This document shows positions 26,884 to 37,612 of a stretch of 62,613 nucleotides of DNA, piece by piece. Each line of letters opens with the position of its first letter. Positions within the stretch are counted from its first letter, which is position 1. Under the pieces are notes generated by a model, which saw only the letters and a list, made by a program, of their open reading frames with translations, was not told the origin of the DNA and did not search any database. Where the stretch lies: the NCBI RefSeq assembly GCF_025562455.1, contig NZ_JAHPRO010000020.1, positions 1 through 62,613 of the forward strand, read 5' to 3'. This DNA comes from Acinetobacter sp. WU_MDCI_Axc73. GTDB lineage: Bacteria > Pseudomonadota > Gammaproteobacteria > Pseudomonadales > Moraxellaceae. A program made the translations under genes and the position numbers.

Positions 26884-29800
26884 ATGCGTTTAAGCAGTTT
26901 AAAACTTGCAGGCTTTAAGTCATTTGCGGATTCATCCACTTTACAATTTAAGGCAAATCGTACCGCAGTGGTTGGCCCGAATGGTTGTGGCAAATCTAAT
27001 GTGATTGATGCTATTCGCTGGGTGATGGGTGAATCTAGCGCCCGTCAATTACGTGGCGGCAGCATGCAGGACGTGATTTTTACTGGAACTGCAAAACGTA
27101 AACCCGTCGGTATTGCCAGTGTTGAACTGCGTTTTGATAATACCTATGGCAAACTCGGTGGTGCGTATAATGCGTATAATGAGTTGGCGGTGCGCCGTCA
27201 GGTCAATCGTGATGGAAAATCTGAATACTTTTTAAATGGAACACGCTGCCGACGCCGTGATATTACCGATATTTTTTTAGGAACAGGTTTAGGGCCGCGC
27301 TCTTATGCCATTATTGAGCAGGGCATGATTAACCGTTTGGTCGATGCCAAGCCTGAAGAAATGCGGGTATTTATCGAAGAAGCCGCAGGCGTATCACGTT
27401 ATCAGGCACGTCGTCGTGAAACCTTGCAACATCTGGAACATACCGAACAAAATCTGTCGCGTTTAGAAGACATTGCCTTAGAACTCAAATCACAACTCAA
27501 AACTCTTAAACGTCAATCTGAGGCAGCCATTCACTATAAACAGCTTGAACAGCAAATTAGAACCTTAAAAATCGAAATATTGTCGTTTCAATCTGCGCAG
27601 TCAAGTCAGCTACAGCAAGAATATACGCTGCAAATGACCGCTTTGGGGAATGAATTTAAACTGGTTCGTTCTGAGCTAAATACCATTGAACACGATCTTG
27701 AAGCCAGCAGTGCTTTATTTCAAAAGCTGATTCAACAATCAACTCCGCTTCAACATGAATGGCAACAGGCTGAGAAAAAACTGGCTGAATTGAAAATGAC
27801 GTTGGCGCAAAAACAAGGTTTATATCAGCAGAACAGTGCCAGCTTGACTCGACTTGAGCAGCAAAAATCCCAAACCAAAGAACGCATACAATTGAGTGAG
27901 CTACAGCTTGAAAACTTATTGACGCAACTGGATGAGTACACTGAACATTTGAATGCTTTTGAAGCCAATAGTCAACACAGTGAGAATCATTATCAGGATT
28001 TAAAATCTCAACACCAACAGGCGCAAGAACAGTTTAACCATTTTAAGCAGCAAGTTGACAAGCAACAACAACAGAAAAATCAGCTATCGCTGCAACTTGA
28101 GCAACTGAGCAAGAGTATAGAACGTTTAACTCAACAGAAGCACACGCTGGAAACTCAAAGCTTGCAAATCGCGGCACAAGTCCACGATGATGAGTTGCAA
28201 CATTCAGAGCAACAATTGCTTGAGTTGAAGCAGGAAATCATGATGCTGGAACAGCAGATTGAACAGGCGGAACAACAATTACAATTACAGCAACAACAGC
28301 ATAATCAACTCAAGACTGAAATTCAGCAACACAACAATCAAATACAGGTCTTGAAAGCGGAACAAAAAAATCTTAATCAATTGGTGGCTAAACAAAGTCC
28401 GAAACAATCGGATGCTGTACGTTTGATGTCGGTATTGCAGTTAACGGAAACAGGCAAAGTGCATGCCAGTCTGATTGAAAAATTACTTAGTCAATGGATG
28501 AATGCCCGTTATCTTGAACAGAATGCAACTTTTGAATCACAACGAGCACGGCAAATTAAAGCGTCAGAGCTTTCTAAAAAATCATCGCAATTGACATTAA
28601 TGCCATTCTCTGACTGGATTAAAACCCCGCAGTTATCGTTATGGCAAAATATTTGGTTGGCAGATGATTTGAATCAGGCTTTAGCGTTGCAAACGCAGCT
28701 TGAATCTGGACAGAGCATTGTGACGTTGGATTCTTATCATGTCGGGCAGGATTGGGTGATTGCACTGGATTATGATGAAGACAGTCAAAACAGTGGTGTA
28801 TTAAGTCATCGGATCCGACTGGATGAAATTATCAACCTTCTTTTAACATTAGAACCAGAACTTGAACAACTTGAACTAAGAAATTCTGCACAACAACAGC
28901 AACTCAATCTACAGCTTGCGCAAATTCAGCAATACAAACATCAGTCGAAACAACAGCAACAGCGACAGCAACAACTTGAACTCAATATCACCAAACATCA
29001 AAGTGCGGCACAGGCTTTTGTACTACAAAAACAACAGTTACAAGAACAACTGAAGCAACTTGAAGCGCAGATTGAAGATGATGCCATGCAGCGTGATGAT
29101 CTGGATATCGATCTACATGCTTTAAATTTAAAGCTTGAAGCCAGTTTGCCAGCATATAAGACCCAACAATTTCAGTTCGAAACTTTAGCGGAACAATTGG
29201 ATGATCAGCAGCAGCAACTGCAACAGCAGCAACAAGAGCGTGAAAATACACGTCGTGGTGTTGCACAAACGCAACAGCAGATCGAACTACTTGAGAAAGA
29301 TCTCAGTTTTTTAAAAACGCAATATCGCCAGATAATTGAACAAATAGAGCAGGCAAAGAAATTTGTCGACCCTATTCAGTTGGAGTTGCCTGTACTTGAG
29401 TCTGAGTTTTCTGAACAATTTCAACAAACCGAAAAGCTTAAAAAAAGTTGGACTGAATGGCAGGTTGAACTAAATAGCGTACAGGAAAAGCAGCAGCATT
29501 TGACCGAGCAGCGTCATCGAACCCAACAACGTGACGAACAGCTACGCGAGCAACTGGAACAAAAACGTTTAAGTTGGCAAGCTGCTAAATCTGATTTGGA
29601 GCATTTTCAGGAACAACTCAAAGATTTGGGTGCTGAACAGATAACGGGTTTAATCCTTCAGTTGATTGAGCATCAGCAAACACTTGAAAAAGCACAGCGT
29701 CAATTTGAAAAGTTGGGTGCAGTCAATCTTGCGGCATCTGAAGAATATGAAGAGGTATCGCAACGTTTTGAAGAGTTGAGTCATCAGATTCAAGATTTGG

Positions 29801-30330
29801 AAAATACGGTATCGCAGCTTAAAGATGCCATGAAAAGTATTGATCAAGAAACCAGAAAGTTATTTATGACCACCTTTGATCAGGTCAATACCGAGCTTCA
29901 GGAATTATTTCCTAAAGTATTTAGTGGAGGAGAAGCGAGTTTAAGTCTTGAAGATGACTGGCAATCAGGTGTAAAACTAATGGCACGCCCACCTGGAAAA
30001 CGTAATAGCTCATTGGCATTATTGTCAGGTGGTGAAAAAGCATTAACGGCACTGGCTTTGGTATTTGCAATTTTTCGGCTGAATCCTGCACCGTTTTGTG
30101 TATTAGATGAAGTTGATGCACCACTTGATGATGCCAACGTACAGCGGTTTTGTAATTTGGTAAAAGAGCTTTCTGAACAGGTGCAATTCATTTACATTAC
30201 ACATAATAAACTTGCAATGACAATGGCGACCGATTTACTGGGGGTGACCATGCCAGAACCTGGTACCTCAAAACTGGTTACTGTTAATTTGGAACAAGCA
30301 AAAGAATATGGGTTAGTCACGGAGTCATAG
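26884..30330 (+). CDS. smc: Smc: chromosome partition protein
   Basis: This 1148-residue condensin ATPase works with ScpA and ScpB (encoded at 43809-45187). Walker A is at residues 31-39 (G-P-N-G-C-G-K-S-N). Two long coiled coils flank a hinge around 490-650. The C-terminal head has the signature L-S-G-G-E-K-A-L and Walker B C-V-L-D-E-V-D-A-P-L-D. The coiled-coil arms are extremely rich in Gln (many CAA/CAG runs), a usual trait of Acinetobacter Smc, not a tandem repeat. zipA starts one base after its stop. Confidence 0.97.
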   Translation: MRLSSLKLAGFKSFADSSTLQFKANRTAVVGPNGCGKSNVIDAIRWVMGESSARQLRGGSMQDVIFTGTAKRKPVGIASVELRFDNTYGKLGGAYNAYNELAVRRQVNRDGKSEYFLNGTRCRRRDITDIFLGTGLGPRSYAIIEQGMINRLVDAKPEEMRVFIEEAAGVSRYQARRRETLQHLEHTEQNLSRLEDIALELKSQLKTLKRQSEAAIHYKQLEQQIRTLKIEILSFQSAQSSQLQQEYTLQMTALGNEFKLVRSELNTIEHDLEASSALFQKLIQQSTPLQHEWQQAEKKLAELKMTLAQKQGLYQQNSASLTRLEQQKSQTKERIQLSELQLENLLTQLDEYTEHLNAFEANSQHSENHYQDLKSQHQQAQEQFNHFKQQVDKQQQQKNQLSLQLEQLSKSIERLTQQKHTLETQSLQIAAQVHDDELQHSEQQLLELKQEIMMLEQQIEQAEQQLQLQQQQHNQLKTEIQQHNNQIQVLKAEQKNLNQLVAKQSPKQSDAVRLMSVLQLTETGKVHASLIEKLLSQWMNARYLEQNATFESQRARQIKASELSKKSSQLTLMPFSDWIKTPQLSLWQNIWLADDLNQALALQTQLESGQSIVTLDSYHVGQDWVIALDYDEDSQNSGVLSHRIRLDEIINLLLTLEPELEQLELRNSAQQQQLNLQLAQIQQYKHQSKQQQQRQQQLELNITKHQSAAQAFVLQKQQLQEQLKQLEAQIEDDAMQRDDLDIDLHALNLKLEASLPAYKTQQFQFETLAEQLDDQQQQLQQQQQERENTRRGVAQTQQQIELLEKDLSFLKTQYRQIIEQIEQAKKFVDPIQLELPVLESEFSEQFQQTEKLKKSWTEWQVELNSVQEKQQHLTEQRHRTQQRDEQLREQLEQKRLSWQAAKSDLEHFQEQLKDLGAEQITGLILQLIEHQQTLEKAQRQFEKLGAVNLAASEEYEEVSQRFEELSHQIQDLENTVSQLKDAMKSIDQETRKLFMTTFDQVNTELQELFPKVFSGGEASLSLEDDWQSGVKLMARPPGKRNSSLALLSGGEKALTALALVFAIFRLNPAPFCVLDEVDAPLDDANVQRFCNLVKELSEQVQFIYITHNKLAMTMATDLLGVTMPEPGTSKLVTVNLEQAKEYGLVTES

Positions 30331-30331
30331 T

Positions 30332-31384
30332 ATGGAAGTTACCACCATCGTGGGCATAGTCGCCGCCATCATTATCATGATTGTCGGTTTAAGAATGGTT
30401 CTAAGAAAACCAGCTCCGACCGAACCCTCATTAGACAGCGAACTGTATATCGATCCAGAGAGTAATAAGCCGATTATTCCACGTCATGTGCGTGATCAAT
30501 TACCTGTAGAAATAACAACTCAAGACTCAGAACGTAAAGAACCAGCTTTGCAGGATATCCCAGAAACTCTCGAAGATCAGGCAGCGAAAACTTTGACTTC
30601 GCCTGAATTGAGTGAGGATAAGCTGGATAAAGAGAAAGCATCCGTTGATCTTAAGATGGAAGATGATTTTAAGACGGAAGAACCGTCCCTCACGCTTGAA
30701 CAACCGCTAGAGCAACAAGTGGCTGTGGTCGATGTTGTTGAAGCCGTTCATACAGCAGATATAGAGCTTGACCAAGCTAAAATTGCTGAGCAAGCTGATG
30801 AGGCTCAGGTTCAACATGCTCAAAAAATCGATGAGTTCAAACTTAATCCAGAGATTGAAGCGGCAACTATAGCAGAGTTTGATGGCGAAAGCAGTTTGCT
30901 GGATGTTCATTTGCATGAACAGCAGCTGTTCGATGATGAAAGTGCTTTGGCCACAGCAAAAGAAATTGTGGCGCTGAATGTATATCCGAATCCTCGTCGT
31001 GCGTTGTCAGGGGATAAAACCTTAAAAGTATTACTCAAATACGGTTTACGTTTTGGGGAAATGGCTTGTTTCCATCGTTATGATAAAACGGATGAACCTA
31101 GTCCGCTGATGTTTTCAGTATTACGTATGACCGATAATGGCCCTGCTGGGTTTGATCTTGAAACTTTATCGAGCGAACAGGTACAAGGGTTGGCATTTTT
31201 CCTTGCATTGCCACATCAGGATGCTTTAAAAGGCTTTGATATGATGACTAGTATTGCAGGATTAATCGCACGGGAAGTGGACGGTAAAGTCTTTGATGAA
31301 AATAATCTGGAATTTACGCCGCAACTGAAAGAACATTGGCGTCATCATGTGATTGACTTTCGTTCAACGCAGGAAACTGCTTAA
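30332..31384 (+). CDS. zipA: ZipA: cell division protein
   Basis: This 350-residue membrane protein tethers FtsZ to the inner membrane. It has one N-terminal helix (about 4-23), a short basic patch (R-K-P), an acidic Glu/Gln-rich linker (about 35-200), and a C-terminal FtsZ-binding domain (from about 210, with A-L-N-V-Y-P-N-P). The linker is acidic rather than Pro/Gln-rich as in E. coli. It starts one base after smc, so the two are co-translated. Confidence 0.92.
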   Translation: MEVTTIVGIVAAIIIMIVGLRMVLRKPAPTEPSLDSELYIDPESNKPIIPRHVRDQLPVEITTQDSERKEPALQDIPETLEDQAAKTLTSPELSEDKLDKEKASVDLKMEDDFKTEEPSLTLEQPLEQQVAVVDVVEAVHTADIELDQAKIAEQADEAQVQHAQKIDEFKLNPEIEAATIAEFDGESSLLDVHLHEQQLFDDESALATAKEIVALNVYPNPRRALSGDKTLKVLLKYGLRFGEMACFHRYDKTDEPSPLMFSVLRMTDNGPAGFDLETLSSEQVQGLAFFLALPHQDALKGFDMMTSIAGLIAREVDGKVFDENNLEFTPQLKEHWRHHVIDFRSTQETA

Positions 31385-31444
31385 CGCTTTCAATTGACCC
31401 TCTTTTATAGTGCTTTTATTGCGACGTATAGTCGTTGCAACTCT

Positions 31445-31465
31445 GGGCGGATTTTCCGCCCTTTT
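31445..31465 (+). terminator. Hairpin between zipA and ligA
   Basis: GGGCGG and CCGCCC pair around a 5-nt loop and are followed by four Ts, only 16 bp before the ligA ATG. It may terminate smc-zipA transcripts partly, or fold across the ligA ribosome binding region. Confidence 0.7.
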
Positions 31466-31474
31466 ATATGGTGA

Positions 31475-33511
<2,037 letters not shown>

Positions 33512-33816
33512 ATGATTTAACTTTGATGATGTTTTAGCTCCGTGTTAATGAGATGAAGTCAAGTTGAATTGATCCATTGATGTGAGTTTGTCTTTCAGCG
33601 ATTAATCTTCAACCTTCAGTTCGACCAACTTTTGTTTCGGCAAAAGTTGGCAAAACCCTTATCATCCACAAAACCTATTTAACTTCTTTAGCTTTAAGAA
33701 GTCTCGCAGAAACATGCTCTTTAAAAATACAACGCAGGTTGTGGATGATGTTTCTACATCTCAAATATGAGAATCACGAAATCGTTCACTTGATGTAGCG
33801 CTAACCAGAGCCCATG
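33512..33816. repeat. Inverted-repeat-rich intergenic segment
   Basis: This 305-bp gap holds no gene but several inverted repeats. A perfect 10-bp stem CCAACTTTTG/CAAAAGTTGG is at 33625-33650. A larger dyad joins 33659-33676 (ATCATCCACA...) to 33736-33750 (...TGTGGATGAT) and encloses ACTTCTT/AAGAAGT. CTACATC/GATGTAG occurs near 33753-33797. There is no T-run, so they are not simple terminators. The set resembles a degraded mobile or REP-like element, or a structured RNA. Confidence 0.5.
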
Positions 33817-34884
33817 TTAGCCTCGTTTTTTAACCAGACCATCATCCAATAATTGCTGGAAATGCTCAACAATACTCTCATGAATATCTTGATATTGAAT
33901 CCCGAGTTGTTGCTGACTACGTTGGGTATTATAGGCAGTCTGATATCCCACATTTCTTTTGACGAACTCTCGTGATTGGCCAAATAGTGGAGCCACCAAA
34001 GTAAAGACGGTTTTTGGAGCAGTAAAATGTGGAAATGGATAACGATAACCAAAATGTTGGGTTAAGGTTTTTCCAATTTCAAGCAAACTTAAACTTCCAC
34101 CACAAATAATATAGCGCCCCGTTGCATCAGGTGAAAAAGCAGCTTTCACATGTGCATCTGCTACATCACGAACATCCACGATGCCCATCCAAATGGCAGG
34201 AACACCAAATAACATTTTACCATTGGCATATTGTTGCAATAGTTCAATACTGCCAGATTGGCTTGATGCTGTGAGGGATGGCCCCATGACCAAAGCAGGG
34301 TTGATACATACCAATGACCAACGATCTTGTTGCTCGGCCATTTCCCATGCTTTACGTTCTGCTGCGACTTTGGAATAAGAATAGGGCTGATGTGTTGTAC
34401 TACTACTGTTATTCCAGCAAGTTTCATCAAATGCATGATGTGGTGTATCTTCAATTTCAATGGCATCACCACATACTGCAGCAATACTTGAAGTAACCAC
34501 CACACGTTTGACTGATGTAGTGCGGTTGACCGATTCAAGTACATTTTGTGTCCCCTTGACAGCAGGGTCGATAATATCTTTGACTGCATCTTTATAGTTA
34601 TTAATGACGAAAGGGGAGGCTGTGTGAATCACAATTTCACAAGTCTTCATGGCTTCATCAAAAGCATGGGGAGTCAATAAATCGGCTTTAAAAAAATAAA
34701 TTTGACCTGATGATCTTTTTGCAATTTCGGTGAGATGCTGTAGTTTTTCTTTTTTAGATGGGTCACGCACAGTGGCATGTACTATATAACCTTGCATGAG
34801 TAAGCGTTCGATAATCCAGCCTGCTACATAGCCTGTAGCACCCGTGACTAAAATCGGTGTGTTCTTATTCATTTTGCGGTCCAT
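33817..34884 (-). CDS. NAD-dependent reductase (extended SDR, dihydroflavonol reductase-like)
   Basis: This 355-residue protein has the Rossmann motif T-G-A-T-G-Y-V-A-G (about 14-22) and an R residue after strand 2, typical for NADPH preference. The catalytic Y-S-Y-S-K motif has upstream V-V-T-S-S. This fits the extended SDR branch that includes dihydroflavonol 4-reductase and aldehyde/ketone reductases; the substrate is unknown. The start could be ATG 34884 or ATG 34872 (MNKNTP); the second sits closer to the Rossmann strand. A candidate promoter lies just upstream. Confidence 0.82.
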   Translation of the reverse strand: MDRKMNKNTPILVTGATGYVAGWIIERLLMQGYIVHATVRDPSKKEKLQHLTEIAKRSSGQIYFFKADLLTPHAFDEAMKTCEIVIHTASPFVINNYKDAVKDIIDPAVKGTQNVLESVNRTTSVKRVVVTSSIAAVCGDAIEIEDTPHHAFDETCWNNSSSTTHQPYSYSKVAAERKAWEMAEQQDRWSLVCINPALVMGPSLTASSQSGSIELLQQYANGKMLFGVPAIWMGIVDVRDVADAHVKAAFSPDATGRYIICGGSLSLLEIGKTLTQHFGYRYPFPHFTAPKTVFTLVAPLFGQSREFVKRNVGYQTAYNTQRSQQQLGIQYQDIHESIVEHFQQLLDDGLVKKRG

Positions 34885-34903
34885 AGGTTTTTTTACTGTG
34901 TTT

Positions 34904-34932
34904 TATTTAACTAAATTTTCAGAAATATACAA
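34904..34932 (-). promoter_or_regulatory. Predicted promoter of the SDR gene
   Basis: On the minus strand, TTGTAT (-35) and TAAATA (-10) are 17 bp apart. The predicted start is about 13 bp before the first possible ATG at 34884, which fits the ATG at 34872 better. The rest of the gap to bfr is AT-rich without further features. Confidence 0.35.
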
Positions 34933-35155
34933 TCGCATGCAACATATATTTTCATGAAAACAGATGAAACAAGAAGCATTGTCTTTAGTTACAAATTTTT
35001 AAAAGTATAAATTTGTGATTTATTTCTCTTTTATTGAACGGACGAAATATTGCAAGTTTCTATTTTTTCACAATAAATTTTTCCAATTAAAACTGTAAAT
35101 GCGTATGTTTCTCATTTTAATTTTATAAAAATCATAAACTTACATAATTTTTGCT

Positions 35156-35184
35156 TTGCAATCATTTTTAAACTTGACCATAAT
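35156..35184 (+). promoter_or_regulatory. Predicted promoter of bfr
   Basis: TTGCAA (-35) and CATAAT (-10) are 17 bp apart, 27 bp before the bfr start codon. A strong AGGAG ribosome binding site lies between. Comparison of this region with the Fur consensus gave only about half of the positions, so I do not call a Fur box. Confidence 0.5.
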
Positions 35185-35210
35185 ATTCATATTCGAGAGG
35201 AGAATTACAA

Positions 35211-35675
35211 ATGCGCGGCAATCCAGAAGTCATAGACTATTTAAATATGTTGATCGGTGGCGAACTGGCTGCCCGTGATCAATACCTGATTCATTCACGT
35301 ATGTATGAGGATTGGGGCTTAAGCAAAATTTATGAACGTATTGATCATGAAATGCAAGAAGAAGCTGCGCATGCGGATTCAATTATTCGTCGTGTGTTAT
35401 TCCTTGAAGGTAAGCCCAATATGAACCGTGATGATATTGTCACAGGTGAAGATGTCGTGTCTTGCCTCAAAGCGGATTTGGCTCTTGAATACCATGTTCG
35501 CCAGAAATTGGCTGATGGTGTAAAATTGTGTGAGGAAAAAGGTGACTATGTCAGCCGTGATATGCTCCGTTCACAAATGTCAGATACTGAAGAAGATCAT
35601 ACTTACTGGTTAGAAAAACAGTTGCGTTTGATTGAGTTGATGGGCTTACAAAACTACATTCAATCACAGATGTAA
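35211..35675 (+). CDS. bfr: Bacterioferritin-type ferritin lacking the heme-ligand Met
   Basis: This 154-residue four-helix subunit stores iron as a 24-mer. The ferroxidase ligands are present: Glu18, Glu51, His54, Glu93, Glu127 and His130, with the late E-E-D-H-T-Y-W-L-E and M-G-L-Q-N-Y-I motifs. However, the residue matching Met52 of E. coli Bfr, which binds heme between two subunits, is Ala52 (E-E-A-A-H-A-D). It may be a heme-free subunit, like FtnA of Pseudomonas or BfrA of Neisseria, and may mix with another Bfr encoded elsewhere. It converges with the peroxiredoxin gene. Confidence 0.9.
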   Translation: MRGNPEVIDYLNMLIGGELAARDQYLIHSRMYEDWGLSKIYERIDHEMQEEAAHADSIIRRVLFLEGKPNMNRDDIVTGEDVVSCLKADLALEYHVRQKLADGVKLCEEKGDYVSRDMLRSQMSDTEEDHTYWLEKQLRLIELMGLQNYIQSQM

Positions 35676-35682
35676 GATTAAA

Positions 35683-35707
35683 AAAACTCAGCTTCAGCTG
35701 AGTTTTT
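35683..35707. terminator. Bidirectional terminator between bfr and the peroxiredoxin gene
   Basis: AAAACTCAGC pairs with GCTGAGTTTT around a 4-nt loop TTCA, with A-run and T-run on either side. It lies between two converging genes and can serve both. Confidence 0.9.
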
Positions 35708-35717
35708 GGTTTTGATA

Positions 35718-36302
35718 TTAGGGTTTTTGCTGTAAACGTTTTACATCTTTAAGCACTTCATCGGCATGTGTTTGCGTGTTGACGCTAGTGTAGTGATAGA
35801 CCACAGTACCTTTTGGGTCAATTAAAAAACTTTCTCTTTTGGCGATTTTCATAATTCCCATATTTCGCACAATGCCAAATTTTTCGGCTAACTGATGATC
35901 ACTATCTGCCAGAATGGGAAAAGTGAGTCCTAATTTGTCTGAGAATTTCTTATGTGAAGCAACATCATCCAGACTGACACCCATAACCACCGCATTTGAT
36001 TGGGTAAATTGCGAAGAAAGAGCCTTAAAACGATTGGCCTCCTGAGTACAACCAGGAGAATTATCTTTGGGATAAAAATACAAAACCAACCACTTGCCTC
36101 GAAAATCTTTTAATTCGTGCCAGATTCCATTTTGATCCTGTAATCGAAAGTTAGGTGCAGGCTGACCGACCCATTGTTTTTGATCTGTACTGGATTTTGA
36201 AAATACCTCATTTGCAGCGTGTGTGAAATTGATCAGTCCTGTGGCTAAACAGAAACTGATTAAACCTGTTCTGAATATTGTTATTGTGCGCGTGATTTTC
36301 AT
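35718..36302 (-). CDS. Exported Bcp/PrxQ-type peroxiredoxin (one-Cys form)
   Basis: This 194-residue thiol peroxidase carries an N-terminal signal peptide (about 1-29, ending H-A-A), so it should act in the periplasm. The PrxQ motif is D-N-S-P-G-C-T, with the peroxidatic Cys. The resolving Cys five residues later in E. coli Bcp (C-T-V-Q-A-C) is Asn here (C-T-Q-E-A-N), and the mature protein has no other Cys. It must therefore use an outside thiol. Its position facing bfr suggests defence against peroxide linked to iron, which is inferred from context. Confidence 0.88.
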   Translation of the reverse strand: MKITRTITIFRTGLISFCLATGLINFTHAANEVFSKSSTDQKQWVGQPAPNFRLQDQNGIWHELKDFRGKWLVLYFYPKDNSPGCTQEANRFKALSSQFTQSNAVVMGVSLDDVASHKKFSDKLGLTFPILADSDHQLAEKFGIVRNMGIMKIAKRESFLIDPKGTVVYHYTSVNTQTHADEVLKDVKRLQQKP

Positions 36303-36441
36303 GTTTATTCAAAAGCCCATTGGAAAAGCCTAAATCCCAGTTTAGCAAAATCAACTTTGAAATGTACTAAGAAATTTTTGCTTTTGTAATTTCCTTTATG
36401 CATATTAGATAAATCAAAATAAATAAAGTGAAAGAAGATCA

Positions 36442-36792
36442 ATGGACGTTGGTGCAGCATTGATTAAATTAAAACCCAATACATGGTCAAAAGTTGAAAA
36501 ATGGCAACAACAGCTTGAGCAGCGCAAAGTTGAAGCGATTGAAACGCTTCAAGCTGAAGGCGTTACAGTTGAATCATGGTTTCATATCGAAATCGAAGGG
36601 CAAGACTATTTAATTGCTTATATGCGAGCAGTCGATTTAGTCAAAGCGCAAAAATTAGCTAAAACCAGCCCTTTTGAGATTGATCAAGTTCATCAACAAT
36701 TTAAACGAGACTGTTGGGAAAAAGTGATTCCTGCAACTTTGTTACTTGATCTGGACAATAATGAGCAACCCCGCAATCAATTCACTGAATAA
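36442..36792 (+). CDS. DUF6176 family protein, first gene of the biotin cluster
   Basis: This 116-residue soluble protein matches DUF6176 (an N-terminal strand K-L-K-P, a helix with W-Q-Q-Q-L-E-Q-R-K-V-E-A, then E-S-W-F-H-I-E, and a later F-K-R-D-C-W-E). The fold is likely ferredoxin-like and the function is unknown. It lies 42 bp upstream of bioH on the same strand and has no terminator in between, so it is probably co-transcribed with the biotin genes. A GAAAGAAG site precedes the ATG. Confidence 0.7.
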   Translation: MDVGAALIKLKPNTWSKVEKWQQQLEQRKVEAIETLQAEGVTVESWFHIEIEGQDYLIAYMRAVDLVKAQKLAKTSPFEIDQVHQQFKRDCWEKVIPATLLLDLDNNEQPRNQFTE

Positions 36793-36834
36793 AAATGGTT
36801 ATACTTTTTCAAGTGAAAAGCACAGAGTAAGACA

Positions 36835-37557
36835 TTGAAACAAAGTATTCTTCTCATTACAGGATGGGGTGGTGGTGAGAAGCTATTAAATCCCTTAAAA
36901 CAGTTGCTTGAACAACAAGGCTATACTGTTGAACTCAGTAATATTTTTAATGCCCTAGATGAGCAGGTTTTAGCACAACAAGTAGAACAAGCTATCGAAT
37001 TTGATGTTATTGCAGGATGGTCACTTGGTGGTGAATTAGCGATTTTATTGGCAGACGAGATTTTAAAAAAAACAGGGCAAGCTAAAACTTTAATTACCAT
37101 GGCATCTAACCCTTGTTTTGTTGCGCGGGATGAGTGGCCAAATGCAATGTCGATGAATGATTTTGCTTTGTTTAAACAGTCATTTAAACAAGATCCTGTA
37201 AGTACATTAAAACGTTTTGGTTTATTGGTGACGAAAGGGATTAAAACGGCTAAATCTGACTTTAATACGATGCAAACGATGTTACATGCGCAGCCTATAT
37301 CGCTATTAAAACAAGGTTTAGCGATACTGGAACAATTTAATCTGGTTGATATCTTAAAAAATTACACAGGTCAGCAACTTCATCTCTTTGCGGATCACGA
37401 TGCACTAGTTCCTTGCGAAATTGTGCAAGATATGCAGAAAATTAATGCAACAACGATTCAGATCATGATAATTAAAAATGCTGCACATAGCTTTCCATTT
37501 ATTCAAGTAGAAAAAACTTGTGAGGAAATTACGAAATTTATTAAATCATCAGTTTAA
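36835..37557 (+). CDS. bioH: BioH: pimeloyl-ACP methyl ester carboxylesterase
   Basis: This 240-residue alpha/beta hydrolase would cleave the methyl ester of pimeloyl-ACP made by BioC, freeing pimeloyl-ACP for BioF. The nucleophile motif G-W-S-L-G-G (Ser63), A-D-H-D-A-L-V-P (Asp) and A-A-H-S-F-P-F (His) are seen. The BioH-like block A-S-N-P-C-F-V-A-R-D-E-W-P is close to the A-S-S-P-C-F-S-A-R-D-E-W-P of E. coli BioH. The start is TTG at 36835, the only start that fits the family length. It is followed by bioA. Confidence 0.85.
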   Translation: MKQSILLITGWGGGEKLLNPLKQLLEQQGYTVELSNIFNALDEQVLAQQVEQAIEFDVIAGWSLGGELAILLADEILKKTGQAKTLITMASNPCFVARDEWPNAMSMNDFALFKQSFKQDPVSTLKRFGLLVTKGIKTAKSDFNTMQTMLHAQPISLLKQGLAILEQFNLVDILKNYTGQQLHLFADHDALVPCEIVQDMQKINATTIQIMIIKNAAHSFPFIQVEKTCEEITKFIKSSV

Positions 37558-37612
37558 GCTTTAAACGAAATGGTGTTTATCGCAATATATTTTCAAAGTC
37601 TGCACGTTTAAT

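Noticed and set aside
28000..29300. Repeated CAA/CAG words in smc, seeming like a tandem repeat
   Set aside because: They encode Gln in the coiled coil with irregular spacing, so this is protein composition rather than a DNA repeat array.
34161..34589. 142-residue second frame inside the SDR gene
   Set aside because: It overlaps the conserved SDR core on the same strand in another frame and lacks known motifs.
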